A DNA stretch of 64,000 nt, taken from assembly GCA_963752225.1 (NCBI GenBank), contig CAVVXS010000007.1:1612001-1676000 (forward strand). The letters are read 5' to 3'. The translations under genes and the position numbers were made by a program. The notes below the pieces were generated by a model. It was not told the origin of the DNA, searched no databases, and saw nothing but the letters and a program-made list of their open reading frames with translations. Each line of letters begins with the position of its first letter. Position 1 is the stretch's first letter. Source of the DNA: JBBROS01 sp963752225 (GTDB lineage: Bacteria > Pseudomonadota > Alphaproteobacteria > Acetobacterales > Acetobacteraceae). Positions 7,895-17,694 of the stretch are shown here, piece after piece.

Positions 7895-9061
7895 ATGCCC
7901 GACGGTTCTTTCCATCGCGTCGAGGCTGAGCCGGACGCCATTGCCGCGCTCGAACGGTCCGGCCTGGTCGAGCCTGGTCCGGACACCCGCCTGCCAAGCA
8001 TGGCACGGCGCGGCCGCGGCGCCGTCAGCAACCCGGCCAGCCGATACGACCGCCAGGTCAGAGACGCCGTCGACGACGGCTGGTCGTTCCTGTCCGGCGA
8101 CGACCATGCACTGCCGCCGCTGCCGACCACGCTCGAGCGCGACGGGACCCGCTCGGCGATCGCCTGGAACGACAGCCCGGACGTCGGCTTCGACCGCGCC
8201 GTCAACCCGTATCGCGGCTGCGAGCACGGCTGCATCTACTGCTACGCGCGTCCGAGCCACGCCTTCCTCGGCTATTCCCCGGGCCTCGATTTCGAGACGC
8301 GGCTGGTGTTCAAGCCGGACGTCGCCACGCTGCTCGAGGGGGAGCTGAGCAAGCCCGGCTACAAGCCGGCCACCCTGGCGCTCGGCTCCAACACCGATCC
8401 CTATCAGCCGGTCGAGCGCACGCTGCGGCTGACGCGGTCGGTGCTGGACGTGCTGGACCGGTTCAGCCATCCGGTGACGATCGTGACGAAATCGGCCGGA
8501 GTGCTGGCCGACGCCGACATCTTGAAGCGCCTGGCTGCGCGCAACCTCGTGCGGGTCTGGGTGTCGGTTACCACGCTGGACGGCGCGCTGGCGCGCAGCA
8601 TGGAGCCACGCGCCAGCACGCCGGCCCGGCGGCTGCAGGCGATCCGCGCCTTGACGGAGGCGGGCATTCCGGCAGCCGTGCTGGCAGCGCCGATGATCCC
8701 CGGCCTGAACGACGCCGAGCTCGAGCGCATTCTGCAGGCCGCACATCAGGCCGGCGCCCGCCACGCCGGCTACGTGTTGCTGCGCCTGCCGCTCGAGCTG
8801 CGCGACATGTTCAGCGCTTGGCTCGAGGAGCACGTGCCGGACCGCAGCCGCCGGGTGCTGGCGCTGATCCGCGAAACCCGCGCCGGCGCGTTGAATGACA
8901 GCACCTTCGGGCGCCGCTTCACCGGCAACGGCCCGTATGCCGACCTGCTGGCGCAGCGGTTCGACCGGATCCGGCGCCAGCTCGGCTTTGGCGGGCGTGA
9001 CCGGCTCGACGCGTCGCAGTTCCGCGTGCCCGGCCGCCAGGAGCAGCTTTCGCTGCTATAG
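7895..9061 (+). CDS. SplB-like radical SAM protein (PA0069/Rv2578c family)
   Basis: The 388-residue protein has the radical SAM cysteine motif CEHGCIYC (Cys109, Cys113, Cys116), which binds a 4Fe-4S cluster that cleaves S-adenosylmethionine. The surrounding NPYRGCEHGCIYCYARPSH block identifies the PA0069/Rv2578c family, related to spore photoproduct lyase. Its substrate is not established. The start ATG follows a GGGAG Shine-Dalgarno. The upstream LexA boxes suggest induction by DNA damage, which fits a repair role. The stop overlaps the convergent glycosyltransferase stop by a few bases. Confidence 0.88.
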   Translation: MPDGSFHRVEAEPDAIAALERSGLVEPGPDTRLPSMARRGRGAVSNPASRYDRQVRDAVDDGWSFLSGDDHALPPLPTTLERDGTRSAIAWNDSPDVGFDRAVNPYRGCEHGCIYCYARPSHAFLGYSPGLDFETRLVFKPDVATLLEGELSKPGYKPATLALGSNTDPYQPVERTLRLTRSVLDVLDRFSHPVTIVTKSAGVLADADILKRLAARNLVRVWVSVTTLDGALARSMEPRASTPARRLQAIRALTEAGIPAAVLAAPMIPGLNDAELERILQAAHQAGARHAGYVLLRLPLELRDMFSAWLEEHVPDRSRRVLALIRETRAGALNDSTFGRRFTGNGPYADLLAQRFDRIRRQLGFGGRDRLDASQFRVPGRQEQLSLL

Positions 9062-10216
9062 CTGGGGCGGGACCTGCGGCGGATCGGTGGGGGCCGGCCG
9101 CCACGCTGTCGGGGACAGGGTCCCCGTCCCGATGAGCACCGGGCGGACCCGGTGCACGAGCTCGCCGAGGCCGTCGGCGATCGTTGCCGCGGTGCCGATC
9201 CAATCCCGGCTTGGCGCCACCGTGCCGGCCATCCGCCCGCATAGTCCGGCGATCGCCGCGGCCAAGCTGGCCGGTTCCGGCTCGCACAGCACCGCGGTCG
9301 GCCGGCCGGCCAGTTGTTCCGCCAGCCCGCCCACCCGGGTCGCCACCACCCATCGCCCGGCCGCGATCGCTGCCGCCGCGACACCGCTTTGGCTCGCCTC
9401 CCGGTGCGACAACACCAGCGCGTCGGCCCAGCCCAGCAGCCCGCCCAGCTCATGTTCCGGCACCCAGCGGTTCTCGACCGTGACGTTCGGAGCCGCGCGC
9501 AGCCGGTCCAGCTCGACGCTTTCCGGACCGAAGCCGACCACCCGCAGCTCGTACTCCTCGCGCGTCCCCAGCCGTTCCAGCGCGTCGGCGAGCAGGTCGA
9601 GCCCCTTGTAAGGCAACAGCCGCCCGAAGCTCAGCAGCCGCAGCCGGCCGCCATGGGCGCGCACCGGCGGCGGCGGCGGCCCGAACACGAACGGCGGCAG
9701 CGACGCTAGCAGCAGCGGCTGCCCGGCCGGCTGGCCGCGCCGGCGCAACTGCTCGGCCACGTGGGTGCTGAGCGCGAACAGCGTCCCGGCGCCGCGCAGC
9801 AGCCAGCGCTGCAGCGGGATCTGCAGCGGGAACAGGTCGCCCGGGTGCCGCTCGGCATCGTGCACCACGACCGCATAGGGCACCTTCGCCCGCCGCAGCG
9901 CTGCCGCCATCACCAGGTCGAGCGGCGCCGGCATTGCGCACAGGGCGACGTCGGCCCGCGCCTGCCGCACCGCGCGGGCGACCGAGGCCGTGAGCCACGG
10001 CGCGGTGGCGATGCGGGACGCGAACCCGACCCGGCTCTCGTAGGTCTCGACCGGCACGTCGTTGCGCGGCGCATCGGGCAGTTGCAGCAACTCCGCCCCG
10101 GTCGACAGCGACAGCAGCGTTTCCACGCCCGGCACCCGCGCCAGGTCGCGCGCCATGGCCGCCGCGACCAGCGGCCCGGCGCCGCGCCGACCCCATTGCC
10201 ACACGAGCACGCGCAT
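9056..10216 (-). CDS. Group 1 (GT4-type) glycosyltransferase
   Basis: The 386-residue protein shows the GT-B fold pattern. The N-terminal acceptor domain starts MRVLVWQWGRRGAGP. The C-terminal nucleotide-sugar domain holds RLLSFGRLLPYKGLDLLADA, NRWVPEHELGGLLGWADALV and the SQSGVAAAAIAAGRWVVAT segment, which corresponds to the usual E-x7-E region in modified form. Sugar and acceptor cannot be told. Its ATG overlaps the TGA of the upstream glycosyltransferase by one base, so the two are translationally coupled and probably add successive sugars to the same glycan. Confidence 0.85.
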   Translation of the reverse strand: MRVLVWQWGRRGAGPLVAAAMARDLARVPGVETLLSLSTGAELLQLPDAPRNDVPVETYESRVGFASRIATAPWLTASVARAVRQARADVALCAMPAPLDLVMAAALRRAKVPYAVVVHDAERHPGDLFPLQIPLQRWLLRGAGTLFALSTHVAEQLRRRGQPAGQPLLLASLPPFVFGPPPPPVRAHGGRLRLLSFGRLLPYKGLDLLADALERLGTREEYELRVVGFGPESVELDRLRAAPNVTVENRWVPEHELGGLLGWADALVLSHREASQSGVAAAAIAAGRWVVATRVGGLAEQLAGRPTAVLCEPEPASLAAAIAGLCGRMAGTVAPSRDWIGTAATIADGLGELVHRVRPVLIGTGTLSPTAWRPAPTDPPQVPPQL

Positions 10217-11436
10217 CAGCCGAGCGGCAGGCCGGGCACGGGCAGTCCGAGGCCTCGCACCGCTTCGGCCAGCGCCGCCGGTCCGAGCCGGACGGACGCT
10301 GCCTGCCGCGCCGTCGTTCCGAGCCGCCGGCGCTCGGCCGGGTCGTCGGCCAGCCGGCGCAGCGCCGCCGCGGCGGCCGCCACGTCCGGCTCCGCCCAGG
10401 TGGCGCCGGCTGCGGCGAACACCCCTCTCGGGTCGGCGGCCGGGACCAGCTTCGCCGGCACCGGCACGCCACAGGTTGCGTCCAGGAAGTCTTCCGTGCC
10501 CGACCAGGCCGTCGCCACCACCGGCTTCCCCCACGCCATCGCCTCGGCCGGCACCAGGCCGAACCCTTCACTGCGATGCAGCGACAGCACGATGTCGCAC
10601 GCCGCCATCACCGCCTGCGCCTCCTCGCGCGGCAGCGTCCGCGTGTCCAGCCTCACGTTCGGCAGGTGCGCAGCCGCTTGCTGCAGCCGCTCGAGGTCGC
10701 CGGGGAAGTGCGCGGGGTTGCCGACCCGCAGCAGCAGCACGCGGTCCGGTCGGGTGCCGAACGCCGCCTCATGCGCGGCGATGGCGCCGAGCGGGTTCTT
10801 GCGCTCGAACGACGAGGCGAGGTTGAACGCCACCAAGGTGACGACGGCGTCGGCCGGCACTCCCATCGCTGCCCGGTCGGCCGGCGCGACCGGCGTATGC
10901 CCGCACGCGACCGGGTAGGGCACGACCCGCACCCGGCGCTGCGCGAAATCCGGCGGCATGGCACGCTCGACCGCCGCGGCCGAGAACCGGGACGGCGCCC
11001 AGACCTCGTGCACATAGCCGAACCCCGCCGCCCATGACGCCGGCACCAGCGGCAGCTCCCACGGCCACACGCCGATGATCCGCCGTCCGGCCAGCAGGCG
11101 GCGGCCCAGCCGCAGCATCGCCAGCGGCAACGCCGCCGCGTTCACGTGCAGCACCAACGGTACGCCGGGCGGCGGCGGTGGCCGGCCCTCGCCGGCTTCC
11201 CAGCACGGAACACCCAGCGCCTGCAGGCCGCGGAGGTAAAGCCGGGCTCCCTCGCCCAGGCCCGAAGCGCGGTCGAGTTCCCCGGCCACGGCAACGCCGA
11301 GGCGGACCGCCGGCGGCGGCTGATCCGGCCGCGGCGCCAGCAAGGCGCTGCCCCGCCCCACCAAGGCTCGGCGCGGCCCCTGCGGCAGCCGCCGCCACAG
11401 GCGATGGAGCGCGGACGGCGCCGGGCCAGCGGACAC
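10216..11436 (-). CDS. Group 1 glycosyltransferase
   Basis: The 406-residue product has the GT4 core: VVTLVAFNLASSFERKNP, NVRLDTRTLPREEAQAVMAACDIVLSLHRSEGFGL as two adjoining blocks, and PAEAMAWGKPVVATAWSG, which contains the E-x7-E donor-site pattern. The sugar specificity is unknown. The start is uncertain: a GTG at 11436, 12 bases after the transporter stop, or a TTG at 11451 that overlaps that stop. Either way it is directly downstream of the peptide-type ABC transporter genes and is probably transcribed with them. Confidence 0.82.
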   Translation of the reverse strand: MSAGPAPSALHRLWRRLPQGPRRALVGRGSALLAPRPDQPPPAVRLGVAVAGELDRASGLGEGARLYLRGLQALGVPCWEAGEGRPPPPPGVPLVLHVNAAALPLAMLRLGRRLLAGRRIIGVWPWELPLVPASWAAGFGYVHEVWAPSRFSAAAVERAMPPDFAQRRVRVVPYPVACGHTPVAPADRAAMGVPADAVVTLVAFNLASSFERKNPLGAIAAHEAAFGTRPDRVLLLRVGNPAHFPGDLERLQQAAAHLPNVRLDTRTLPREEAQAVMAACDIVLSLHRSEGFGLVPAEAMAWGKPVVATAWSGTEDFLDATCGVPVPAKLVPAADPRGVFAAAGATWAEPDVAAAAAALRRLADDPAERRRLGTTARQAASVRLGPAALAEAVRGLGLPVPGLPLG

Positions 11437-11447
11437 TGCTCCGGCGC

Positions 11448-12490
11448 TCAACGATCGTTCAGGTGGCAAGCGCTCACGTGCCCGGGCGCCACCTCGCGCA
11501 GCCGGGGCGCCTCGGTGCTGCAGCGGGCGAAGGCGTGCGGGCAGCGCGGGTGGAAGTGGCAACCGGCCGGCGGCGACAACGGGCTCGGGATCTCGCCGCG
11601 GATCGCGGTGAAGCGGCGCCGGCGGGCGTCGAGCCGCGGCACCTCGGCCAGCAGCGCCTGGGTGTACGGATGGCTCGGGCGCGCGAAGATCTCCTCCGTC
11701 GCCGCCTGCTCCACCACACGGCCCAGGTACATGATCGCCACCCGGTCGCTCAGATGCTCGACCACGCCGAGGTCGTGGCTGATGAACAGGTACGTCAGGT
11801 TGAGGTCGCGGCGCAGGTCCATGAACAAGTTCAGGATTTGCGCCTGGATCGACACGTCGAGTGCGGCCACCGCCTCGTCGCACACCAGGAACTCCGGCTG
11901 CACCGCGAGCGCCCGGGCGATGCCGATGCGCTGCCGCTGGCCGCCGCTGAACTGATGCGGGTAGCGCCGCTTGTAAGCCGGGTCGATGCCCGCGCGGCGC
12001 AGCTGCGCGTCCAGGTACTCCTCGTACGGGCCCTTGATCAGCCTGTGCACCCGCGGCGCTTCGCCGACGATCTCGCTGACCCGGAGCCGCGGGTTGAGGC
12101 TGGCATACGGGTCCTGAAAGATCATCTGCACGCGCAGCCGGGCGTTGCGCTCCGCCTCGCCCTCGAGCTTGGCGCGGTCGCGGCCGTGGAACAGCACCTG
12201 CCCGTCCGACGGCGGCATGATGCCGGCGACCAGGCGGCCCAGCGTGCTCTTGCCGCAGCCGCTTTCGCCGACCAGTCCCAGCACCTCGCCTTGCCGCACC
12301 TGCAAGGTGACGCCGTCCACGGCGCGCACCACCGGCGGCTCGGCCTTGGCGCGACGCAGCCGCCGCACCAACCGGGCCGCCGCGTCCGGCTGCTTCTCGA
12401 AGCGCTTGGTGACCCGGCGCAGCTCGATGACCGGCGGCGGCCCCGACTTGGCGGCAGGCGGCGGCGCCGGAACCGGGGTGGCGGTCTCAC

Positions 12491-12494
<4 letters not shown>
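11448..12494 (-). CDS. Peptide-type ABC transporter ATP-binding protein (DppF/OppF-like)
   Basis: The 348-residue ATPase has Walker A GESGCGKST, the Q loop VQMIFQDPYASLNPR, the signature FSGGQRQRIGIARAL, Walker B FLVCDEAVAALD and the switch histidine FISHDLGVV. The C-terminal oligopeptide-transporter extension has HFHPRCPHAFARC, whose cysteines commonly hold an iron-sulfur cluster in DppD/DppF-type ATPases. The ATG overlaps the preceding ATPase stop by 4 bases (ATGA). An insert between the early beta strands and Walker A (LVRRLRRAKAEPP) is longer than usual but occurs in some family members. Confidence 0.93.
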
Positions 12495-13479
<985 letters not shown>

Positions 13480-13483
<4 letters not shown>

Positions 13484-14394
13484 CGGCGCAGCTTCGGGTT
13501 CAGCACGTCGCGCAGCTGATCGCCCACCAGGTTGATCGAGACGATGGTGATCAGCAGCGCGATGCCGGGATAGAAGCTGATCCAATACTTGCCCGACAGC
13601 ATGTATTGATAGCCGTTGGCGATCAGCAGGCCGAGCGACGGTTCCGTCACCGGCACGCCGAGGCCCAGGAAGCTGAGCGTTGCTTCCAGCGCGATCGCGC
13701 GCGCCATTTGGAAGGTCGCGACGACGATCAGCGGCGGCATGCAGTTCGGCAGCAGATGGCGGAACACCACCCGCGGCTTCGATAACGCCAGGCACTCCGC
13801 CGCCTCGATATATTCGCGCCGGCGTTCTGCGAGCGCGGAGCCGCGGGCGGTGCGGGCATAATACGCCCATTCCACCAGGATCAGCGCGAGCATCACGTTG
13901 CCGATCCCCTTGCCGATGAAGGCCAGGATCATCAGCGCAACCAGGATGGAGGGGAAGCTGAGCTGCAGGTCCACCAGGCGCATGATCACGCTTTCGGTGC
14001 GGCCGCCGAGGTAGGCCGCGACCAAACCGAGCGCCGAGCCGATCACTCCGGCGATCAACGCCGACCCGGCGCCGACGAACAGCGAGATCCGCAGCCCGTA
14101 GAGGATGCCGGACAACATGTCCCGCCCCTGGTCGTCGGTGCCCAGCCAGAAGGTGAGATTGCCATCCCCCGACGCCGAGCCCGGCGGCTGCCGCCCGTCC
14201 ATGATGTCGAGCACGGCGAGGTCGTAGGGATTCTGCGGCGCGATCCACGGCGCCACCAGCGCGACGGCGAGGATCAGCAGGATCACCACCAGCCCCAGCA
14301 CGGCCATGCGGGATTGGGAAAAATCGAGCCACAGCCGCCGTGCCGGCAACTCCTCGCGAAGCACAATCGGCAGCGGCGCCACGTCGCCGCTCAA
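13480..14394 (-). CDS. Peptide-type ABC transporter permease (DppC-like)
   Basis: The roughly 304-residue inner-membrane subunit has the N-terminal OppC-type cytoplasmic segment, a first helix (MAVLGLVVILLILAVALVAP), the GTDDQGRDMLSGILYG motif typical of DppC, and the EAA loop EYIEAAECLALSKPRVVFRH that contacts the ATPases. I chose a TTG start at 14394 because GGAGGAG precedes it at ideal spacing and it overlaps the upstream stop. A GTG at 14382 is the alternative. Confidence 0.92.
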
Positions 14395-15365
14395 CCCTGC
14401 TCCTCCAGCCGGACGCGCGGATCGAGCGCGGTGTAGAGCAGGTCCACGACCAGGTTGATCGCCACGAACAGCAGCACGATCAGCATCAGGTAAGCGACGA
14501 TCACCGGCCGGTCGAGCAGGTTGATGCTGTCGATGATCAGCTTGCCCATGCCGGGCCAGGCGAAGATGCTTTCGGTCACCACCGAAAAGGCGATCGTGGT
14601 GCCAAGCTCGAGCCCCACCACCGTCACCACGGGGATCATGATGTTCTTCATCACGTGCACGCCGATCACCCGGGCCGCACTCAACCCCTTTGCCCGGGCG
14701 AAGCGCACGTAGTCCGATGGCATCGCCTCGCGCACCCCGGCACGGACCAGGCGCATGATCAGGCTGACATTGAACAGGCCGAGGTTGAACGCCGGCAGGA
14801 TCATGTGCAGCAGGCCGTCGCGGGTGAGAAACGACCATTGCACGCCGCCCACCGTGACGGTTGCCCCGCGCCCGGTGGACGGCAGCCAGCCAAGCTGCAC
14901 CGCGAACACCATGATCAGCATCAGCCCGACCCAGAACGACGGCAGGCTGAAGCCCAGGATGCTGCCGGCCATCAGCGTCCGCGACAACAGCCCGTTCGGC
15001 CGCATTCCGGCATAAAGCCCGGCCGGAATGCCGATGACGATGCTGATCAGCACCGCCGCCACCGCGAGTTCCAGCGTCGCCGGCAGTCGCTGCAGGATCA
15101 CCCGCATCGCCGGTTCGTTGAACACGAAGCTTCGTCCGAAATCGCCGTGCAGCAGGCCGCCGAGGAAGATCCCGTATTGCTGCCACAATGGCCGGTCGAG
15201 CCCGAGTGCGGCGATCGCCCGCGCCCGTTCGGCGGCGTCCGCCTCGGGAGAGATCAGGATGTCGACGGGATTGCCGATCACGTTGACGCCGACGAACACG
15301 ATCACGGTCATCGCCAGCACCACAAACACGGCTTGGATCAACCGGCGGACGAGCCAAGTGGCCAT
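14391..15365 (-). CDS. Peptide-type ABC transporter permease (DppB-like)
   Basis: The 324-residue subunit starts with the DppB hallmark MATWLVRRLIQAVFVVLAMT and the periplasmic LGLDRPLWQQYGIFL segment. It contains the EAA loop SDYVRFARAKGLSAARVIGVH and ends TALDPRVRLEEQG. It is the first gene of the minus-strand run permease, permease, ATPase, ATPase, glycosyltransferase, glycosyltransferase. No binding protein precedes it; the 199-base region upstream runs to a divergent AstE-like gene. Confidence 0.94.
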   Translation of the reverse strand: MATWLVRRLIQAVFVVLAMTVIVFVGVNVIGNPVDILISPEADAAERARAIAALGLDRPLWQQYGIFLGGLLHGDFGRSFVFNEPAMRVILQRLPATLELAVAAVLISIVIGIPAGLYAGMRPNGLLSRTLMAGSILGFSLPSFWVGLMLIMVFAVQLGWLPSTGRGATVTVGGVQWSFLTRDGLLHMILPAFNLGLFNVSLIMRLVRAGVREAMPSDYVRFARAKGLSAARVIGVHVMKNIMIPVVTVVGLELGTTIAFSVVTESIFAWPGMGKLIIDSINLLDRPVIVAYLMLIVLLFVAINLVVDLLYTALDPRVRLEEQG

Positions 15366-15564
15366 CAGGCCCGTTTGCCTCGCCGCCTCGAACTGCCCAC
15401 CGTTGTCCGCCCCCGCTTCATGACCCGCCCCTCGTTCCGCTCGGCAGCATACTCAGGTCCTGCTAAATCGGCCAACATCTCGACGCCGATTCGCGGCCGC
15501 GCCCGGTTGCCGGTCGCCAGCGGAACGGCAATGATGCACCGATGGCCGTCGCACCTCGAAGCCG

Positions 15565-16512
15565 ATGAACCGGACGGATCCCGTCGCGATCCCGCGCTTC
15601 CCGGTATCGATCTCGGCGCCCGATCTCGGGCCGTGGCGGGCCGGCAATACCGGCGTCCCCGGCTTCACCACCTTCGGCAGCGCCGCGCCCGGCCCGCATA
15701 TCGTGCTGACCGCGCTGATGCACGGCAACGAGATCGCCGGCGCCGTGGTGCTTGACCGCCTGCTGCGCGGCGGCATCCGCCCGGCGCGCGGTTCGCTCAC
15801 CCTCGGTTTCCTGCACCTGGCCGCCTACGAACGGTTCGACCCGGCGCAACCCACGGCGTCGCGCTTCATCGACGAGGACATGAACCGCGTCTGGGACCCG
15901 GCCGTGCTCGACGGGCCGCGCTCGAGCCTCGAGCTCGACCGGGCGCGCGAGGTGCGGCCGATCGTCGACACCGCCGACGTGCTGCTCGACCTGCATTCGA
16001 TGCTGTGGCCGTCCGATCCGCTGACGCTGAGCGGCACCTCGGCGAAAGGCCGGGCACTCGCGCTGGCGATGGGCGTCCCGGAGCTCGTGGTCGCCGACCG
16101 CGGGCACCAGACCGGTCCGCGCCTGATCGACTATCCACGGTTCAGCGGCGACGCGAGCGCCGCCGCCGCCGTGCTGGTGGAAGCCGGGCAGCACTGGCGC
16201 GCCGACACCATCACCGTGATGCAGGCGGCGATCGACGGGCTACTGCGGCACACCGGGCTGGTGCCGGGCGCGGCCGTGCCCGCGGCGGGGCAGCGTTGCG
16301 CCGAAGTGACGATGGCGGTGACGGCGAGCACGTCCGGCTTCGCCTTCGTGCAGCCCTATCGCGGCGGCGACGTCGTGCCGGACCGCAACACGCTGATCGC
16401 GCTCGACGGCGAGACCGAGATCCGCACGCCGCATGACAACTGCCTGCTGATCATGCCGAGCCTGCGCGCCAGCCGCGGGCACACCGCGGTCCGGCTGGCG
16501 CGGTTCGTCTAG
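15565..16512 (+). CDS. Succinylglutamate desuccinylase/aspartoacylase family metallohydrolase
   Basis: The 315-residue protein belongs to the M14-like AstE/ASPA family, which removes acyl groups from N-acylated amino acids with zinc. Zinc ligands are visible in MHGNE (H-x-x-E) and DLHSM (the distal His), and FIDEDMNRVW matches the substrate-binding arginine block. The exact substrate is unknown. It is divergent from the peptide-type ABC transporter, and such deacylases are often found with peptide or acyl-amino-acid importers. The transporter may therefore bring in its substrate. That link is inference. Confidence 0.85.
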   Translation: MNRTDPVAIPRFPVSISAPDLGPWRAGNTGVPGFTTFGSAAPGPHIVLTALMHGNEIAGAVVLDRLLRGGIRPARGSLTLGFLHLAAYERFDPAQPTASRFIDEDMNRVWDPAVLDGPRSSLELDRAREVRPIVDTADVLLDLHSMLWPSDPLTLSGTSAKGRALALAMGVPELVVADRGHQTGPRLIDYPRFSGDASAAAAVLVEAGQHWRADTITVMQAAIDGLLRHTGLVPGAAVPAAGQRCAEVTMAVTASTSGFAFVQPYRGGDVVPDRNTLIALDGETEIRTPHDNCLLIMPSLRASRGHTAVRLARFV

Positions 16513-16611
16513 GCAGCGCCGACGGCGTCGCGCTTGACCCGGCAACCGGACCGGTCGAGCGTTCCTTCCAACGTCCACAACGATGGACGGCCTCGACCGC
16601 GGGAGCGAACC

Positions 16612-17688
16612 ATGTCCCAACCCGACCGCCGAACTGTCCTCGCGGCTGCCGTCGCGTCGCTGCCGCTGATCGCGATCGGCCGCGCCCGTGCGCAGGACCG
16701 GGCCGCCACGACCGTGCTCGACTTCCAGACCTCCGCCGACGTCGCCAAGGCCGAAGCGGAAGGCGAGCTGCTGTTCTACACCCATGACGGCGAGCAAGCC
16801 GCCGCCAGCGTGGTGGAGGCGTTCAGCAAGGACTTTCCCAAGATCAAGGGCAACTACGTGCGCGCCCAGAACGGCGCCCTCTACAGCAAGGTGCTGGCCG
16901 AGCGCTCGGCCGGGCGCTTCAACGTGGACGTGATCCAGTTCTCCGAGATCGGCACCGCGATCGATTTCCAGAAGCGCGGCGGATACGCCCGCCATCTGTC
17001 GCCACAGGCTTCCGCCTACGAGGCCAAGGATCTCAGCGCGCCTCCGGGCGACTATTTCTGCACCGGCGTCACCTTCGGCGGCATCGCCTACAACACCGAC
17101 AAGGTGACGGCGGCCGATGCGCCGAAGACCTGGAAGGACCTGCTCGACCCGCGCTGGCGCAACGCCATCAGCACCAAGCAGTCGACGTCGGGCATGCAGT
17201 TCGTCGAGTGGTACGAGCTGCGCCGGCTTTACGGCGACGAGTATTGGCGGGCGTTTGCCAAGCAGCGTCCGCGCGGCTTCGACTCTCGGGTGCAGCTGTT
17301 CGACCGGCTTGCCAAGGGCGACGACAAGGTCTGCGCCTTGGCCGAATGGGCAGGCTACTTGCTTTACAAGGACAAGGGCGCACCGATCGCCTTCGTGGCG
17401 CCGCCCGACGGCCTGCCCTCGAGCCCGCTTTGGGCCGGCGCCGTGGATCGGGCGCCGCACCCGGAGGCCGCCCGGCTGTTCATCGATTGGCTGATGTCGA
17501 ACCGCGGCCAGGCGCTGTATCAGAACAACCCGTACCTTTATTACGGCTCCGTCCGCCGCGACTCCCTGCCGATGCCGGGCGGCAAGCAGCTGCACGACTT
17601 CAAGCTGCTGCTGCCGACCGACATGCCCGCTTATCTCGCCAGCCAGCCGGTGTTCACCAAGGAATGGAACGGGATGCTGGGCCTGTAA
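16612..17688 (+). CDS. Iron-type (Fe3+/thiamine-like) ABC transporter substrate-binding protein
   Basis: The 358-residue periplasmic protein starts with a Tat-type signal (DRRTVLAAAV, cleavage near ARAQ). Its body has the class II binding-protein pattern: GELLFYTHDGEQAAASVVEAF, LYSKVLAERSAGRFNVDVIQ, FGGIAYNTDKV and TWKDLLDPRWRNAI. This pattern is shared by FbpA/AfuA iron binders and related importers of organic phosphates and thiamine, so the ligand is not certain. A GGGAGCG Shine-Dalgarno precedes the ATG. The permease starts 6 bases after its stop. Confidence 0.88.
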   Translation: MSQPDRRTVLAAAVASLPLIAIGRARAQDRAATTVLDFQTSADVAKAEAEGELLFYTHDGEQAAASVVEAFSKDFPKIKGNYVRAQNGALYSKVLAERSAGRFNVDVIQFSEIGTAIDFQKRGGYARHLSPQASAYEAKDLSAPPGDYFCTGVTFGGIAYNTDKVTAADAPKTWKDLLDPRWRNAISTKQSTSGMQFVEWYELRRLYGDEYWRAFAKQRPRGFDSRVQLFDRLAKGDDKVCALAEWAGYLLYKDKGAPIAFVAPPDGLPSSPLWAGAVDRAPHPEAARLFIDWLMSNRGQALYQNNPYLYYGSVRRDSLPMPGGKQLHDFKLLLPTDMPAYLASQPVFTKEWNGMLGL

Positions 17689-17694
17689 GCCCGC

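Noticed and set aside
14340..15755. A plus-strand frame rich in H, D, Q and R across the permease genes
   Set aside because: It is antisense to the DppB and DppC-like permeases, with no motif or credible ribosome site.
16612..17688. The iron-type binding protein as the missing partner of the peptide-type ABC transporter
   Set aside because: Its sequence type matches the FbpA class, and it overlaps or abuts its own permease and ATPase; peptide transporters use a different binding-protein class.
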